A stretch of 64,000 nucleotides of DNA from Combretum micranthum (GCA_024138025.1 JAMXBD010000171.1:1518086-1582085), one strand, 5' to 3'. Positions 11,331 to 26,065 are shown, numbered from the stretch's first letter. Notes: a model not told the origin generated them from the sequence alone. Numbers and translations: made by a program.

Positions 11331-14300
11331 TTTATCAGGACAAAATCCAAAAGTAAGGAAGAAGAAATTTACTAACGGATGACTAAAGAAATTCCTTCGA
11401 AGAAATTTACACTTATCACTAGATGTTATGTACCATAAAATTTTTTAATAATATTTTTCGATGAGAACTTAAATACCTATATATTGAATATTCTAAACAC
11501 TATAATATACTTAAAATATGTAGTTTAAGACTTTTATTTCTTAATTTTTAATATTCGTTATTGTAAACTATAATTTATCTGTTAAGGGTTTAAGTTATTA
11601 GCATTTTGATATTTTATGGCCTAATTAATAATTAAAATGTCCTTAATTTGGCTTTATCTATATTATATTATTATAAATCTACAGGTTTCACAATTGGAGT
11701 ATAAGTTCTCATAGGGGTAAAAGGTATGGACATATTAACTCATACTCTATTGTATCAAAACAAGTTCTGAAAAAATTATATCCAAAATCAATCTAGCAAC
11801 CTTTACTACTTAAAAGCCTAAGTCAAATGGGGAATTACAATATAAATGATAGGCTAAATTGATGGAAACTAAAAAATGGCATGGAAGAGGGTTGATTTCT
11901 GTTTTTGTTACTAAAGTAACTTTATTTAAAAGAATGTACATTTTTAGTCCTTAACATCTGCATGTCTTCCAAATTGAGTCCTCAAATCTTTTTTTTCCTT
12001 CTATTTGAGTCTTTAAGTATTCAAATTAAAAAAAAAAATTCTATTAGCTTTTCTTTATTTATGGACATGTTCGTTTTTGGTTGTCTTTAGACTAGTAAGT
12101 TAAGGTTATCATGCCCGAGAGGGCATTTTAATCATGATAACTTACTATATATGTTATAGAAACCTAAAAATCACTCCCTTATCATTTAGAGACTCCTATA
12201 AGTGTACAAGGCATGCTCTCAGAGAGACATGAGTGAGTTTAACAATTCCTAGAGTGTGAATGAAATAAAATAAAACTAATGATAATGACTGCATAAATAG
12301 ATAGCCTTATATGCCCCCACAAAAATAATAGTATGGATAAATAAAGTAGTAGCCAATGTTGTCCAATGATACATTATAATAATTATGTCTCTCAGAAAGA
12401 ATAAGACCCTTTAACAATCAGCTCAGACATCCTGTAGTCCCATGTGCTAACCTAAGGTCCTTGTTGTCTTGATACCATCTAATGATATTTTTGCAAGATC
12501 AATTCATTCTAAGGGTATAGGTTACATCCATCTTAGTGATCAATTTCCTCAAATTACACCTTTCAAGCAGTTAGTCAGTCACTCAAATGTCATATGTGAA
12601 CAATCATATGAATGCAAACAATTATATACAATCATTTAAAAATTACATAATTACAAATTTGTGCCCTTTATAACTAAGGTTGGAAAATAAATCCATTTGC
12701 ACTTCATCTCTAGGTCCCAATTCCTTAGGTCTAAAGCATAAAACCGACCAATAAATAATTCATATATAAGAAAATCATCACGAGTAGAGAGCTTGAACTC
12801 TACATAAGAACTAGTTCAAACATAATGTGAGGTAGAGCTCAAGTGGAAAGTTCTAGGAAATATAGTTTTTATCTATTTCTTAAAATAATGATAATTTTTT
12901 TTTCCAAGAATGGTTATAAGTTTACCTTACCCTTAAGTGACATGATGGTAAGGCTCTAAGATCAAGGTCACATTTCCATATATGAAATAGTTCCTAAAAG
13001 TCAAAATAAAGATCGAAGATTCATCTTCGTTTAGCCTACCTAGTCCTCTATATAATGTTGATGGCCTTTATTGTGTGATCAAGTATATTAAAATTAAGAC
13101 TAACCATCATTAGGTTTATTTAAAGGTGATCATTCAAAGTTCAAACATTGATTGTTGAATAATTTAGATGCAACATATGATTTAGTTATAATGCAATTAT
13201 GTGATTTATGTCAAACACCACAAGGCATCAACCACATGCAAAAAGAACAAATTACATGCAATCAAGTTAATTGTAATATAATAGTAATAGTTCAACTAAA
13301 TATCAGCACAAGAAAATATAAATCTCATGGGAAAAATACTTACTATCGTCCAAAAAGTCTAGGGGTTTAGTTATACTTTCTTAGTTATTATATACATATA
13401 TATCGCATGCGCCAAAAGTAGGTCCAACAATTGTTTTGTTTGCCAGGAGGAACAAAAGGGAAGAATGCAATTGTTTACTATAATTGTCAATGTAGGTGCA
13501 ATTTAAGAAAATTAATTCTATGGAGTGAACAACTTGTTTCAAGCAGGAATTTGAGCAAGAATGTAGGACATGCTGTTGTTCTTGTTTGACAAAATAGGAG
13601 AGGAAGTGTAAGCTTATTTTGATGTAAGGAAGGAGGAGAAGAAGAAGATGGTTGTCATGACATGATACTAAGAATTTCTTCTATCACTCGGATGTGAATT
13701 GCAAGTGAGAAATGAGCTAGAAATTGGATTGAAATAGCAAGCTTAGAGATTAATATATGTTGTCTTTTATGCACATAATTTGATGCATAAGCCCATCAAA
13801 TCGATTATATGTGTAAGACAAAATTAATTAATAAATGATTCTTGGTTTAGTTCTCTAATGTTAATTGTTGATTCTCTTCTTGCCACACTGATTTAGGGGA
13901 CTTAAATGAATAAATGTCTAGTTGTACCTTTCTTTCTAATGTTAAGGATTGTCCAAGAATGCTTTTTGTTCTTGATCTTCCAGCTAATGTTTTTTCTCAT
14001 TTTCACTTACTTAAGTCAATTACAAGTAGAAAGTGTACTTGTAAAGTGCTGCACTTTTGTTTTCCAAACTAAGGGTTACAATGGGCATCAAGAAGCAAAA
14101 GTCTAATGTATTTTAGTTTTGTCAACATGTTTGGAGAGTGGTGGCAGAGCATTAAGTGTTTTGTTTTGTTGTGAATAAGTTAGGTGATGAAGGAGGTTCC
14201 TAGAAAATGGCAAGACTTGTAGTTTGTTTATTTAATTGAAGAAGTATTATAGTTATGGCAATTTAGCTAAGATGGTTAGCTTTTTAGTTAATGTATTACA

Positions 14301-14400
14301 ATTAACCAAGTTTGAATTTTGTTTTGAATAAACTTTGCACCCACTACATCTATACATATATTTTGCTACTATGTTAAAATATATATATATATATATATAT
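11331..14400. other. Intergenic, no gene recognised
   Basis: AT-rich sequence with no convincing coding region. The frames at 13,152-13,370 and 13,906-14,106 have no recognisable domain and ordinary intergenic composition. A hairpin lies at 12,093-12,147, with arms TAGTAAGTTAAGGTTATCATG and a shortened complement CATGATAACTTACTA. A phrase around ACATTTTTAGTCCTTAACAT (11,938-11,957) recurs inverted near 29,456-29,475, suggesting MITE ends. (TA)n precedes the LTR at 14,401. Confidence 0.5.
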
Positions 14401-15639
14401 TGTAATCCCCCAAATTTTACCTAACATGATTTTAACAAATACTAAAAATGTAATATTTGATTATTGGAACAAGTAGTAAAAATCACTCCAAATTTTTCTC
14501 GATTTAAAAATGTTAAAGTGTGAATGAATTTGATTATAATTAGAAAGATTAAAATCGTTACCAATAAAAATTTTGAAAATACAAACTGAACTTCTATGAT
14601 ATCAAATAATATAAAACGACGATAAAGCAATCGTTAATATAAAGTTACTGAATTCTTTTTCCTTAAGTTCAATACTTAGGAAATAAATCCTACGCTTATT
14701 AAATAATGAAATAATAGTGTTCAAGCTATCTATTAATAGTATTAAGTAGCCTTAGATAAAAATAGGTTGCTAATAACAAATTAGTATAAATAACTCCTAT
14801 ACAATAAAACACAATATTTGGTAAAATAGATTAATATCTAAGAATCTAGATCTTAAATAAATAATTAAATTACGCTAATATTCTAATGAAAAGATTTATA
14901 GATTTAAAAATTAAAATCCTGAGTTGGCAATATAACATTCAATAATTTCAAAATTAGAAAATAAACAAATTGGCAAATGTGAAACTAATATCAAATATAT
15001 GATTCAACAAAAATCTTAGAATAGATCTATGAATTATAATAAACTCATTCGTAGCTTAAAAAACCCGAATAAAAATTTCTTTGACCTTAATAGATACCAA
15101 AAACGAGATTTCGTATCTCGAACTGATGATTCAAGATATAATTAGAAGTATCTATAAGTTTCAAAACCGATAAGATAGTTTAATAACAAAACTTATTAGT
15201 ACAAAACAATAATCCAAAGATGGATTACTAGGATTATAAATACACGGTAGATACTAATTCAGATCACTAATTAGTAATTTAGATATAAAATAAAAATTTC
15301 AAACCCGCTGCTATACTTGTTAGAACATTCTGAATTTATTAATATTTAGTTCCTAAATTAATTTATTGAAATTGAAAAACGTAATTGTGTAAGCTAAAAA
15401 AAAATAATAATAATTAATTGTGTAAACTCGAAACTAAAAATTTGTACGGACAAACAATTTAGAGTTTTGTAGTAACTTAGGGAAAATTCTATCTTAATAA
15501 AACTTGTATATAACGGTTATAAATATACATTTATAATTAATATTGGTTAAAATAATTTAATTAGCTATCAAGCAAATCATAAACAAATTAAATAATATAT
15601 ATATATATATATATGAAAACCACCGTTGGAATTGAAGTT

Positions 15640-16300
15640 CAACGCTGGAACAGAGGATCGGTGTAGAATCTTGCTCCACGCGATAAAGAAAAAAATAATA
15701 ATAATAACCAAGCACCCATTTCCACGTTGAAGCAGCAGGAGGATCGGTGCAATTTGTCCCATGCGCTGCAGCCCAAAACTCACGCACCATGAAGCAGCAG
15801 CAGCAGCAGCAACAGCAGACGAGTAGAGGAGCTTCGCGCGCGTGCTGCTTGATTTTCCCCGAGCAAGACAAGTCCATCTCCAACGCGCAGCAGCCTTCAA
15901 CTCACGCACGAGCAAGCAGCAGGTGATCACTGCAGCTCATTCCCCTCGCACAGCAGCAGCTACGGGTAGAATTCCACAGCAGCAGGAGTCCTTATCTCCA
16001 CGCACAAGCTGCTGGCATATCCACGCACAAGACATCATCCACGTACACAGCAGCAGAGGAGAAATTGGTTGAAGCTTCCACGCACAGCAGCAGGTTCAGC
16101 GGCAAATTGAAAGTCCATGCATGAGCAGATCCACGGTTATCAACTGGAACAGAGGATGCCACTAAAATTTCAATGCACGACCAGAAATCCTCCACGCATG
16201 AAACAGAGCCTTCATGTGAACAGAGGAATGGATGCAGAATTCTTCACGAAACAGACTTCAACATTCTCGACTACTGCAGGAGGAATTCACGTCCAATTTG
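15640..16300 (+). repeat. CAG-rich, GC-elevated tract inside outer LTR B
   Basis: A (CAG)n run at about 15,790-15,818 is followed by recurring words CACGCACAGCAGCAG, CACGCACAAG and GAGCAGCAGG to about 16,110. It stands out from the AT-rich surroundings. Overlapping open frames of 64-117 codons on both strands exist only because the repeat lacks stops. I do not see a clear equivalent in the nested LTR of the same family. Confidence 0.7.
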
Positions 16301-19300
16301 CACCAAATTAAGCTCCCAAATTTCAACTGAAAAAAACATGCAAACCAATACAAAAAATCCACATATAATCAACACTACATGCATAAGAATCCCAGCCAAA
16401 ACAAGTTGAATATCGGCTGCAAATTGGACAAGAACTCCACTGTGAGATAGCCCCACACACATGTATTCCAACTTTGATTCGAAGGAAAAATATAAGCTTA
16501 GTTGAGCTGATAATTTTGACCAAATAACCACCAATTAAAAGCCCCCAAATGTACACTACAAACACCAATTATTGGCTAGAAAACAACAAGACAAATCTGA
16601 TGAAAAATCTATGCAAACCAAGATAGAAAACAACAAACCAAAAATTGCAGCAAAACTCTTGGATTTTTGCCTCTGTTTTCATACGATTTGAACCCGATTT
16701 TTTTATTCAACTTAAGCTCCTAATTTACACACATAAATAACCTTAACTAACTACCAAACAAACACAATTAATACCCCTTGAAATTAGTCACGAATTTCAT
16801 ACAAATTCATCAAAAATTCAACCTCAAATTCGCATGAAATTCTATCCGAGAAAACAACAGCAGAAAATTGCATTTTTCAAGCCCAAAACACCTTCCTTAG
16901 CCTCCAAAACTTAGCCTAGCCTTAGTACATATATATAAGCTTAAGTTAGTTACAAATTGAGCTCCTAAATCCCACAATATCACCTCAAAAATATAGCCAC
17001 AAGAGGAAGTGCGTCCAGCTCTTGTATTTTTCTTTTCCTTTGCAACATTCCACTTAGAAAGTTTAGAAAACTTTAAGACCAACATAAACCTCCAAGCTTT
17101 TTCCATATTCTACCTATACACCAAACACACTAATAACATCAATTCCTCCTCTCTAACAACTTCTAAAAACTAAGTTAAAAGTCTTGGTTATCATAATTCA
17201 AGTGGGAACTTAGCCTAACAAGGTAAGAATATTTGCTAGAATTAGTAAACTTTCTTTATAACTAAGGTTGTTAACCTCTAAAGTAGTTAGGAACTCATCA
17301 TCTAATCTTTGATCTAGGTTTGATTATTGCTTAGAAAGGGAGATGAAAATCCTTTTTTCCATTCCAAGCCAAGGTAAGTTCTAAACTATCAACCTATCTT
17401 TGTTATAGTTATGTATAGACTTTAGAATGAATTGTTTAGTATTGAAGAAAGGTTATGTAGTTAAAAGAAGTTGCTAATCCATGGATGAATTCAAGTGGAT
17501 AGATGGTTGATATGTTAAAAATGTTTAGATATTATTGGCAAAGAAAGACAACAACTTAGAAATATTATAAAGATGGTAATAGTAAATTCGGATTTTGAAA
17601 TGAAGTAGGCAAAACAAGACTCAAATTTCATCTAAACTAGTCTAAACTTATATCTAATGCTTCTAAGACCTTATATGAACATAATAATTGATAAAACAAG
17701 CTTTAAAAATCATGATTAGAGGCATTATATTGCAAGAAAAATATTATTATGAACAATTCATAGAAACTATACATATTGATAATTTTCCAAATTATAAGAG
17801 AGCTAAAGAAATAGATAAGATGGATTAAATGATGGTTTCAAGTTATATGGTTGAACAAAGGATGATACATAATTATTTAGGATTATAGAAGCATCAGCTT
17901 GAAAGTTAGAACTCTAAGCTTTAGAAAACTAGGAACCAAAAGAAATCAAATAAAGAAAAAAGGTTCAAAAGATCAAATAAACTGTATTGATATATTTGTT
18001 ATAAGCCAAAAATGACCTCATTAATAGATTGTATTGGGAAACTACTATAAAAACAATTACTTATTCGTCAAAAACAGATTAGAAATGAGTTAGATATGAT
18101 TAAAACATGTTTTGACTACAATTGTTAGGATTCACTTGAAACTTATACATGTGTTTCATAAATTTAAAAATTGTACAAATCTCTTTTCTTAAAAAAATTT
18201 CACTACTAGAAAGTATTCTTCAGATACTATCAAATCGACTGTTTATACAACGAAATCGGATTTAAAATGAATAAGAAATCGCAAATAGAAATTCACTCAG
18301 TTTCACTTTTAAACCAACATCAATCTTACTGTTATCCTATAGGTATTATTATAATTATTGCTATTAATATTACTACTAAGTATAGTCAGTATTGTTGATA
18401 TTTTCATTACGAGTCATGAATGATTATTAATACTGTTATTTTCACATCAACACTACTGTATTTATATTATCATCGATACTATTATTATTTTTGTCACTAA
18501 TAATATTATTTACTAGCTGTCTGAAAATTATCGTTATTATTATACTTGTTTTTAATATTAATATTGATATTGATTTTTCAAAACTAATATTACTGATAGT
18601 ATTATAGTATTAAACTTAGTTTGTTTTGCAATAAGAATGAAACTTAAGTATAATAGAAATTTGATATATCTCAATATGATTTTTATAATTCTTGAAAGAT
18701 ATAAATACTAGAAAATACCCTTAAATAAATAAAAATACCAAGAGAGACAGATAAGGTTAACGGGCAAAGAATTAATAAATAAAAATCTTCTGTTAAAAGC
18801 AATAGAACTTAAGAAAAGACAAACCCCTTGAATAAAAATATAGATAGCAATTAAAACTGAGAGAAACAAAATAAAAAAATAACAGATAAATATTCTTTAT
18901 TATAGAAATTAAAACCTTAATAAAAACTGTATCAAATACCGATACAGAATAACCAGGCACTTATAAGGATTCAATTAAGATATTTAACGATGCAATAATT
19001 AAAGTAATGGGTTTAACCTAATATCCGACGATAGAGATCAACGCCTTTAATTCTAGGAAGACTTCTCTTAAGAAAAGGTCCAATAATGAATCTCTGTTAT
19101 TTCCTTTCATAGGAAAATAGATCAATTCCCGGATTTCCAGTAGCTTATCAACAACTTAGCGAGGACCACAGGTGAGTTACTTGACTTTATCACATTGTTG
19201 TGCTTGTAATGTAGTTGCACTTGTAATATAGTTGCACTTGTAATAATATATATATTCAATTGATATGCATGCGGGATTGGGATACTGCATGATGCGTGGT

Positions 19301-19571
19301 GTATGATTGAATGGCAAATTATCATAATATAAGTGATAATCCTATTGTATGATGAATATTTATGAAATATGTTGATGATTGTCTGTAAATTGTCTGATCG
19401 CCTTAAACCTGATTAACAACTGTCAGTACTACAAATGAAACAGACATGCATTGCACGATTTGCATAAACTGCATTTGGAGATGTGGCAGCCTACTACGTG
19501 TTAGTATTTCTATTCTCTGGTAATGCTTGGTTTTTTCTAGGCAAGAGGCTATTAGTTCTACGCAAGCTTAC

Positions 19572-21813
19572 TGTCACGCCCAAAATAGGCCTAGTAGTAT
19601 CATCCTATAGTCACATACCACGTGTGCACCCACAATATGAGAACCGTGCAAGTCAGATATTACAAGACTCTATTTTATAATTATTACATGTAATGTAGTC
19701 ATACTACTTATATTATATAAATATAAGGATTCCGATCTTCCTTAGTTTGCCAGAATCACAGAGAATCGTATCCCCACCAAATAATGAAATTGAGATCAAA
19801 CCTATAAATACAAGATCTTAATCACTTATACCATTTATCTAATTTGTTCATTGAGACTAATATAATCTATAAACTATCTTCAGCAAGGTCTTTTGATGTA
19901 GCACTCTTCACCCATGCTAACCCAATCCCAGCTAACTTATACCTGCACAAAGACTGTTGAGGGTGAGCAAAACCACACGCTCATGAGATGACCTGACCAA
20001 ACCACATATCAAACAATGAAATCAAGTTTACTTAGCAAACATATGTAATGCCACAATCAAGCATATGAACAATTACAACCTGGAGAATCCGGAGTCCAAA
20101 GCAGGATGGAGATTTACCCCTCTCATCAGGGTTGAAGGAACAAGTAGTACATAGTCTATCCAGGAAGAAGCCGAGCATACATGGGAATCAACGATTTCTA
20201 TTAGGGTTATCACTTTTAATATGATATCTTAAACAAACCATCCCATGTACATACCTTTAGCAACTCCCTAAGCATTAGTCATCCAAACAATACCATAAGC
20301 GGCGTCCTTCATTTACCACTTAGTTCTTATGGTACCAATAGAATCAAAGGTAACCTTGCGTTGATCTAATAGCCTTTAGCCTAGGTCAACCAAGCATTAT
20401 CAAAGTCCCGGATGGCCAATACGTAATAGACTACTACGCTTTTAAAGATGCAAATATGCAATATATGCAATGCATGCCATTTCATTTTATGGTACCAATA
20501 GTTTTTAGTCAGGTTCAGGATGATAATACAATTACAGACAAACATCAACATGTTCCATACAATTATCATCATACAAGAAAATTGTTAATTATAATAAGAT
20601 GTTTTGGCAATCATACATACACCAAGCAGCATACGATTTACCCAACCCACATGCGATTCAGTTTGAGATGTTATTATCAATGCAACTAACTACAAGCACA
20701 AACAATATGATAAGGTCAAAGTCCCTCACCTGTGGTCCTCGCTATATTGCTGTAATAAGCTATGGTAGTCCGAGAACCGATTTATATTCCTATGGAATGA
20801 AATAACATATATTTATTATTATACGATTATTCCTGTAAGAGAAGTCTTCCTAAAATTAAGGGTGCTAACTTTAATCACCTAATTTTAAATTAAACTTAAT
20901 TATTACGGTGTCTATTAATTTAATCGAATTCCTATGAATATCTAAATATTCTATATTTGATAAAGTTTTTATTATTTCTAAGGACTTTTTAAGGTTCTAA
21001 CCTTTATAGTAAGAAATAATTATTTGTTATTTATTTTCATTTTGCTTCTCTTGATCTTTAATTGTTATTTATATTTATTTGATATTGTCATTGCTTTTAT
21101 ATTTTTTTAGTTAATGGATTATAATAACTATGATTTCTTCTATTGTTTAATTCTCATAGAGTTATTCTTAGTGTATATCATATACTTATCTTGTAAGTTT
21201 TAGAGATCATATTACTCGTAACTTAAGCCTTTAAAATTTTCCATTGTTGTATATTTTTTTATATATAAAGATTATTTTATTAATTTTGAAAATCTTATTT
21301 TTATTAGTTACCAAAAAATCATATTTTATTTATATAATGTACTAATCTTAGTATTAGTGATACTCATAAAAATAGTAGTAATACTAGTATCAAAGATAAT
21401 GGTGATTATATTAGTTTTAATATTACTACTAATAGTAAAAAAAAATAAATTTAATTACAAAAACAATTTAATAGTTTTAGTAACAAAATCAATAATACTA
21501 ATATTGTAATATCAATAGGCTTAATAAAAATGTAATATTACTACTAACAACATTAGTGATATTAGCAATAGATCAATAATATTTGTAATACAAACAATAA
21601 TATTGCTTAAGAAAATAAACTTTAATGATAAAATCAATATCAAAATATTTATTCATTTATTTATTATTCATTTTTATATATTATTTCATTAATAACATAA
21701 GTAGTTCAAGTTATATTTCTATTAGTTTTAGCTAAAACATAAATTACGGAATATTTATAATTATAAAATTTTATTTGAAATAATAAAATTAATTTATCAA
21801 TTACTACTACTAC

Positions 21814-21854
<41 letters not shown>

Positions 21855-24445
21855 TCATTTGCAAAGGTCTCGGACGTTATGTCCCAGGTTTTTTCTTTCT
21901 TTCTTTCTTTCTTTTTTTTAGTTATTTTATTATTATATTATTATTATATTATTGTATATATATATATATATATATAATCCTCGCCGGCTTAATCTAGGGG
22001 ACGTCATTTACGTCCCCTTACTCTTGGGATATTCAATTTTTCTTTCTTCTTTTCTCTTTTTTTTTTTTTATAAAATATAATTATTAACTTTATAATGAAA
22101 ATTCGTAATAAATAAAATATTAATTTTTAACACTTTTTACATTACTAAAACATATACTTATAATCTATATCTTACATAGCTCACACTAATAAAACTAATG
22201 TTAAAAATTAATTAATTAATTAAAAAAATCATAATAATTCAGATTAATAAACAAAATATTATTAATTATTTTATCTAACCAAAATATATAAAATTATATT
22301 TTTCTACATTTTCAATATACTAAAGTATTTACATATACATATACTTAAATAACTATATATTACTAAAAATAATTCCAAAAATTATAAAAAAATTATTTTC
22401 ACTTCAGAATAAAATAAATATATATTTTTAATAATTAACCAACCTATCAGAATTAATAAAACTAATTAAAATTTTTTTTTAAAATAAAATTCTGCACATA
22501 TAGTTACTATTCACGTGAACAGTATCAGGCACTATTCATCATCTTCAACCTTGGTTCAAGTCCGATTTTGCATCATTTTACACGTCCAAATCCATTCTAA
22601 TTCGTTTCTAAGCATTTATACATGATTTCTACATATATAACAACTCAAATCATCAAAACTCATCCTTAAATTATAATTTTCGGATTAAATAAGTAACTCA
22701 AGTTTAAGAGTTCTTACCTTCTTGGAGCTATCTGGACGTGATTTGAAGCTTGTTTTGGGTTGTATTATGATCCTAGTATCATTAGGAGTTAGTTCCAATA
22801 CTTGTTTTAAAAAAAAACAAACGAAATACAACAACTTACCTTGACATCAATTTGAGCGTTTTTCATATTATTTTCTTCTTTGATTTGAACTGAGATGTTT
22901 AGGACGATTTGATTTCTGTTTTTAGGTTGATTGGATTGCTCAAAAGGTGTTTGTTTGATCTGGAAAATTTGAGAGTAAATGAAGGTTGTTTGCTTGCCCA
23001 ATATGATGCTTCAAGGTATATATATAGAAGAGAAAGAAGGACAAGTTGCGGCTGCATATCTCCTCCGAATTCCTTCGGTTTTGATCTCAGTTGGCTGTAT
23101 TTTTACTTCTAATGCTCTATTGAGTTGTCATTATTTAGTTGATCTTCAATTAATGCTCTATTGAGTTGTCATTATTTAGTTGATCTTTTGGGTTGATTTA
23201 GTTGACAAAAGGATGCATTTTGGTCCCAAAAATCCGGCCTCTTCCTCGTAGCTTCCCCACCGAATTTGGTAGCCAAACCATATATATATATATATATAAA
23301 TATATTAGTTGATAATTATTTTAGGTTTAGGGTATATTTAAATAAAATATAAAGATAAGATAATGAATTTATAACGTATAAGGAGGGAATAAAACATAAA
23401 TTTGTGAAAAAAAATCAATTTTGCGGGTTTAAGTGATAATATATTAAATATTAATTTAGTAATATTTTTAGATGAGAAGTTCTATATTCGCGTTATTAAA
23501 TATCTAAACACTATAGTATACACAGAATTTCTATTAAAGATTTGTATGTATGTGTTTGAATTTCGCTTTTTCTTTCGAATTCATCCGCGTACAGGGAGAA
23601 ATTGAAATTGAAAGCAATTCCAAACCGTAACACGTATATCAAACGAAAAAAAATGCAAATCAGTTAGGATATATAAAAATATAAAAATAATAAGAAGATG
23701 ATAAATTTATAACCAATAAATATGTAAGGAGTGGGGGAAAAATATAAATTGGTGAAAAAATTTAATTTTGTGGATCCAAATGACACGTATAATAAATACC
23801 GATTTGATAATATTTTTGGATAAAATTTACATATTAACGATATTAAATATTCTGTATATGATAGTATACATAGAATCTTTAGTTTAATACTTTCACTTTT
23901 TTGTTTTTTATACTTGCTATCATAAATTATATTTTATTGTTTAAAAGTTTCGTTTCGTGGTATTTTGATAAATTAATAATTATATTGCCCTTAATTCGAC
24001 TTTATTATAAATCTTTAAGATTTGAAATTACATATGAAATCGTTTCTATTTATAAATTTATTCTAGACTTTTTATTAGATTAGAAATTAAATTTTATATT
24101 TGTTACTCAGTTCTTTTTACTAATTATAAATTACTGGATTAGATCAGACTTTTAGTTTTTATAGACTCAGAATTATTTAACTTGAATGTTTTAATATATA
24201 TATATATATATTTTACATTAAAACTTAAGTTCATAAATATTAAATAATTTTCTTTATTCTTTATTATGAACTTTTATAGTATTAGTAATAAAGATTCTTT
24301 ATTCTAGTTTGTTCATTCTTAAAAATTTAAATCGCGAAAAAATTTGGAGTGATTTCTAATATATTTGTTATAGTTCTTTTATGATTCTACATTTTATTTT
24401 TATATATTTATTATAACCGGTTTATGTAAGATCAAGGGTATTACA
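19572..24445 (-). mobile_element. Solo LTR 4.87 kb, family B, nested
   Basis: On the minus strand it begins TGTAATACCC (rc of 24,436-24,445) and ends GGGCGTGACA (rc of 19,572-19,581). It is flanked by a perfect 5-bp duplication, CTTAC at 19,567-19,571 and 24,446-24,450. Removing it restores the continuity of the outer LTR: the motif ACGCAAG-CTTAC before it and CTTACCTTTG after it correspond to one uninterrupted stretch inside the nested LTR itself (around ACGCAAGGTTACCTTTG). It contains (ATT)n at about 21,811-21,853 and (TTTC)n at about 21,892-21,914. The local open frames (20,381-20,805; 22,807-23,164) are not genes. Confidence 0.88.
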
Positions 24446-25255
24446 CTTACCTTTGTTCCGTCGGTTCCATGGGAACTAACTGGAAAATGAAGGACGCCGC
24501 CCATGGTATCGCGTGAAATGACTAACACTTAATGGAGTCTCTTTGTTCCAAAAGGAAATTGAGTAAAGAAACTATACTCACAAAGTAAAGAATAAAGTGA
24601 GTGTTGTTATTCCTATGGTTCTCTGTTTCTCCTGGGTAGGTGGGCCATAGATCGGTTCCTTCAACCCCGATGAAGAGGGAGTAAATCTTCATCCTGCTCT
24701 GGATTCTAGATCACCCAGGCTTGTAATGTGCATATGATTGATTGTTGCATTTCATATGATTGATAATTACACTTGGTTGCTATTGTTTGATGTGTGGTCT
24801 GGTCAGGTTATCTCACTAAGCCCGTGGTTCGCTCACTCCCCTACAGTTTTTGTGCAGGATTATTACTAGCTGGGATTGGGCTAGGAATGTGTAAAAAGAG
24901 CTTCTCCAACGAACTCTATTGAAGATAGAGATATAGGATATGGAAACTTAGAATGTAAATTAGATGTATTTTGAATTTTATATGTTATAGTTTGAAAACC
25001 CAATTTCACTATTTGGTGGGGATATCGATTCTCGCAATCTTGGTCGAAATTGGAAAATCAGATTCCATAGTTGAAATACTGTAATATATTATATCATTTG
25101 TATGATAAACTTTTATAAATAAATAGAGTCTTGTACACTCTGACATACAAGATGGTTCTCATGTTACGGGTGCACACGTGATATGATGGCTTTAGATGAA
25201 TCCAGTTAGGCCCCCATATTAGAGTCGAGATATATATTATATATATAATTTATAA

Positions 25256-25679
25256 GAGCATATTTATTTTTGAGTTGCTTAAGGGGTTTCTTAAAGTGTC
25301 ATATTAGCATTTGAAGTAACTATTCATATTAAACAACTCTTTAGTCTATCTCGTCACTTCTACTTTTTTATTTGTGAGTCCTATTTTATTTTATTATCTT
25401 AAAACATATATATATATATATATTATAAAAATTAAATAAATGTGAAAGGACCAATGAGAGGAGGAGTGAGAGGATTGCTTTTTGTAAAAAATAAATAAGT
25501 GTAAAAGGACAAATGAGAGGAGAAGTGAGAGGGTTGCTTGTCATAGCAACTTTGGTTGCTAAGCAACTCAACAACTAATCTACTTTGTTGTATAAACACC
25601 CCACTTTATTACACAAACAACTTTCATATCACTCATATTCCTTGGAGTTTTCAACAAGTACCCATAAATAAAGATGTTC
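25256..25679. mobile_element. Tourist-like (PIF/Harbinger) MITE
   Basis: Left end GAGCATATTTATTTTTGAGT and reverse-complemented right end GAACATCTTTATTTATGGGT are terminal inverted repeats agreeing at about 15 of 20 positions. The element is flanked by TAA on both sides (25,253-25,255 and 25,680-25,682), the usual target of PIF/Harbinger elements. Internally, a ~60 bp unit around AAAGGACCAATGAGAGGAGG (25,446) is repeated at about 25,506. Non-coding. Confidence 0.75.
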
Positions 25680-25824
25680 TAATAAATAAAATTTTACTAA
25701 TGGGCATCATTTATAGTTGTCTTACATAGTCAAATTTGACTTGTTCTAATTTGAGGTTAAAATATTTGTAAATTTCTAATTTAGATTTATAATATATGAA
25801 TATACACATACACACACATAAAAT

Positions 25825-26065
25825 GATAAATTACACCGGAAGGTCCTAATGTTGGAAAAGTGAGTCAATTAAGGTCTTCATTAACACGTGTTAACAAAGA
25901 TGGTCTTCTAAGTTTTAGTTAAATATTTTTTCTATTTACGTGTGTCAATGGAGATCTCAATTGTACTACTTTTCCAAATGTTGTGACCTTAAATATACTT
26001 ACCTCCCAATTTTAGGATCTCAAATAAACTTATCCCAAATATTTGGGCCTTCCAGTATAATTTAC
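25825..26065. mobile_element. ~240 bp TIR element
   Basis: The left end ATAAATTACACCGGAAGGTCC and the reverse complement of the right end (GTAAATTATACTGGAAGGCCC) are inverted repeats. An ACACGTGTTAA word and its mirrored ACGTGTGTCAA lie inside. It resembles the element at 29,907 in design. Non-coding; the open frame at 25,940 is incidental. Confidence 0.65.

Larger units (their letters stand above)
14401..25230 (+). mobile_element. Solo LTR ~6 kb, family B, outer (interrupted)
   Basis: Starts TGTAATCCCC at 14,401 and runs to 19,571, then resumes at 24,451 and ends near 25,230 (AGAGTCGAGA). The missing middle is a nested LTR of the same family. The first part (CACTCCAAATTTTTCTCGAT near 14,486) matches the minus-strand start of the nested LTR. 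The last 780 bp (24,451-25,230) match its minus-strand end, e.g. GCTGGGATTGGGCTAGG-type and TGCACACGTG words. Net length is about 5.95 kb. Flanks are (TA)n on both sides, so TATAT is consistent with but does not prove a target duplication. No gag-pol is present. The exact 3' end is degraded. Confidence 0.8.

Noticed and set aside
15557..16568. Cluster of overlapping 64-117 codon frames on both strands
   Set aside because: They arise from a CAG/CTG-rich low-complexity tract inside a solo LTR, no domain is seen and frames overlap on opposite strands.
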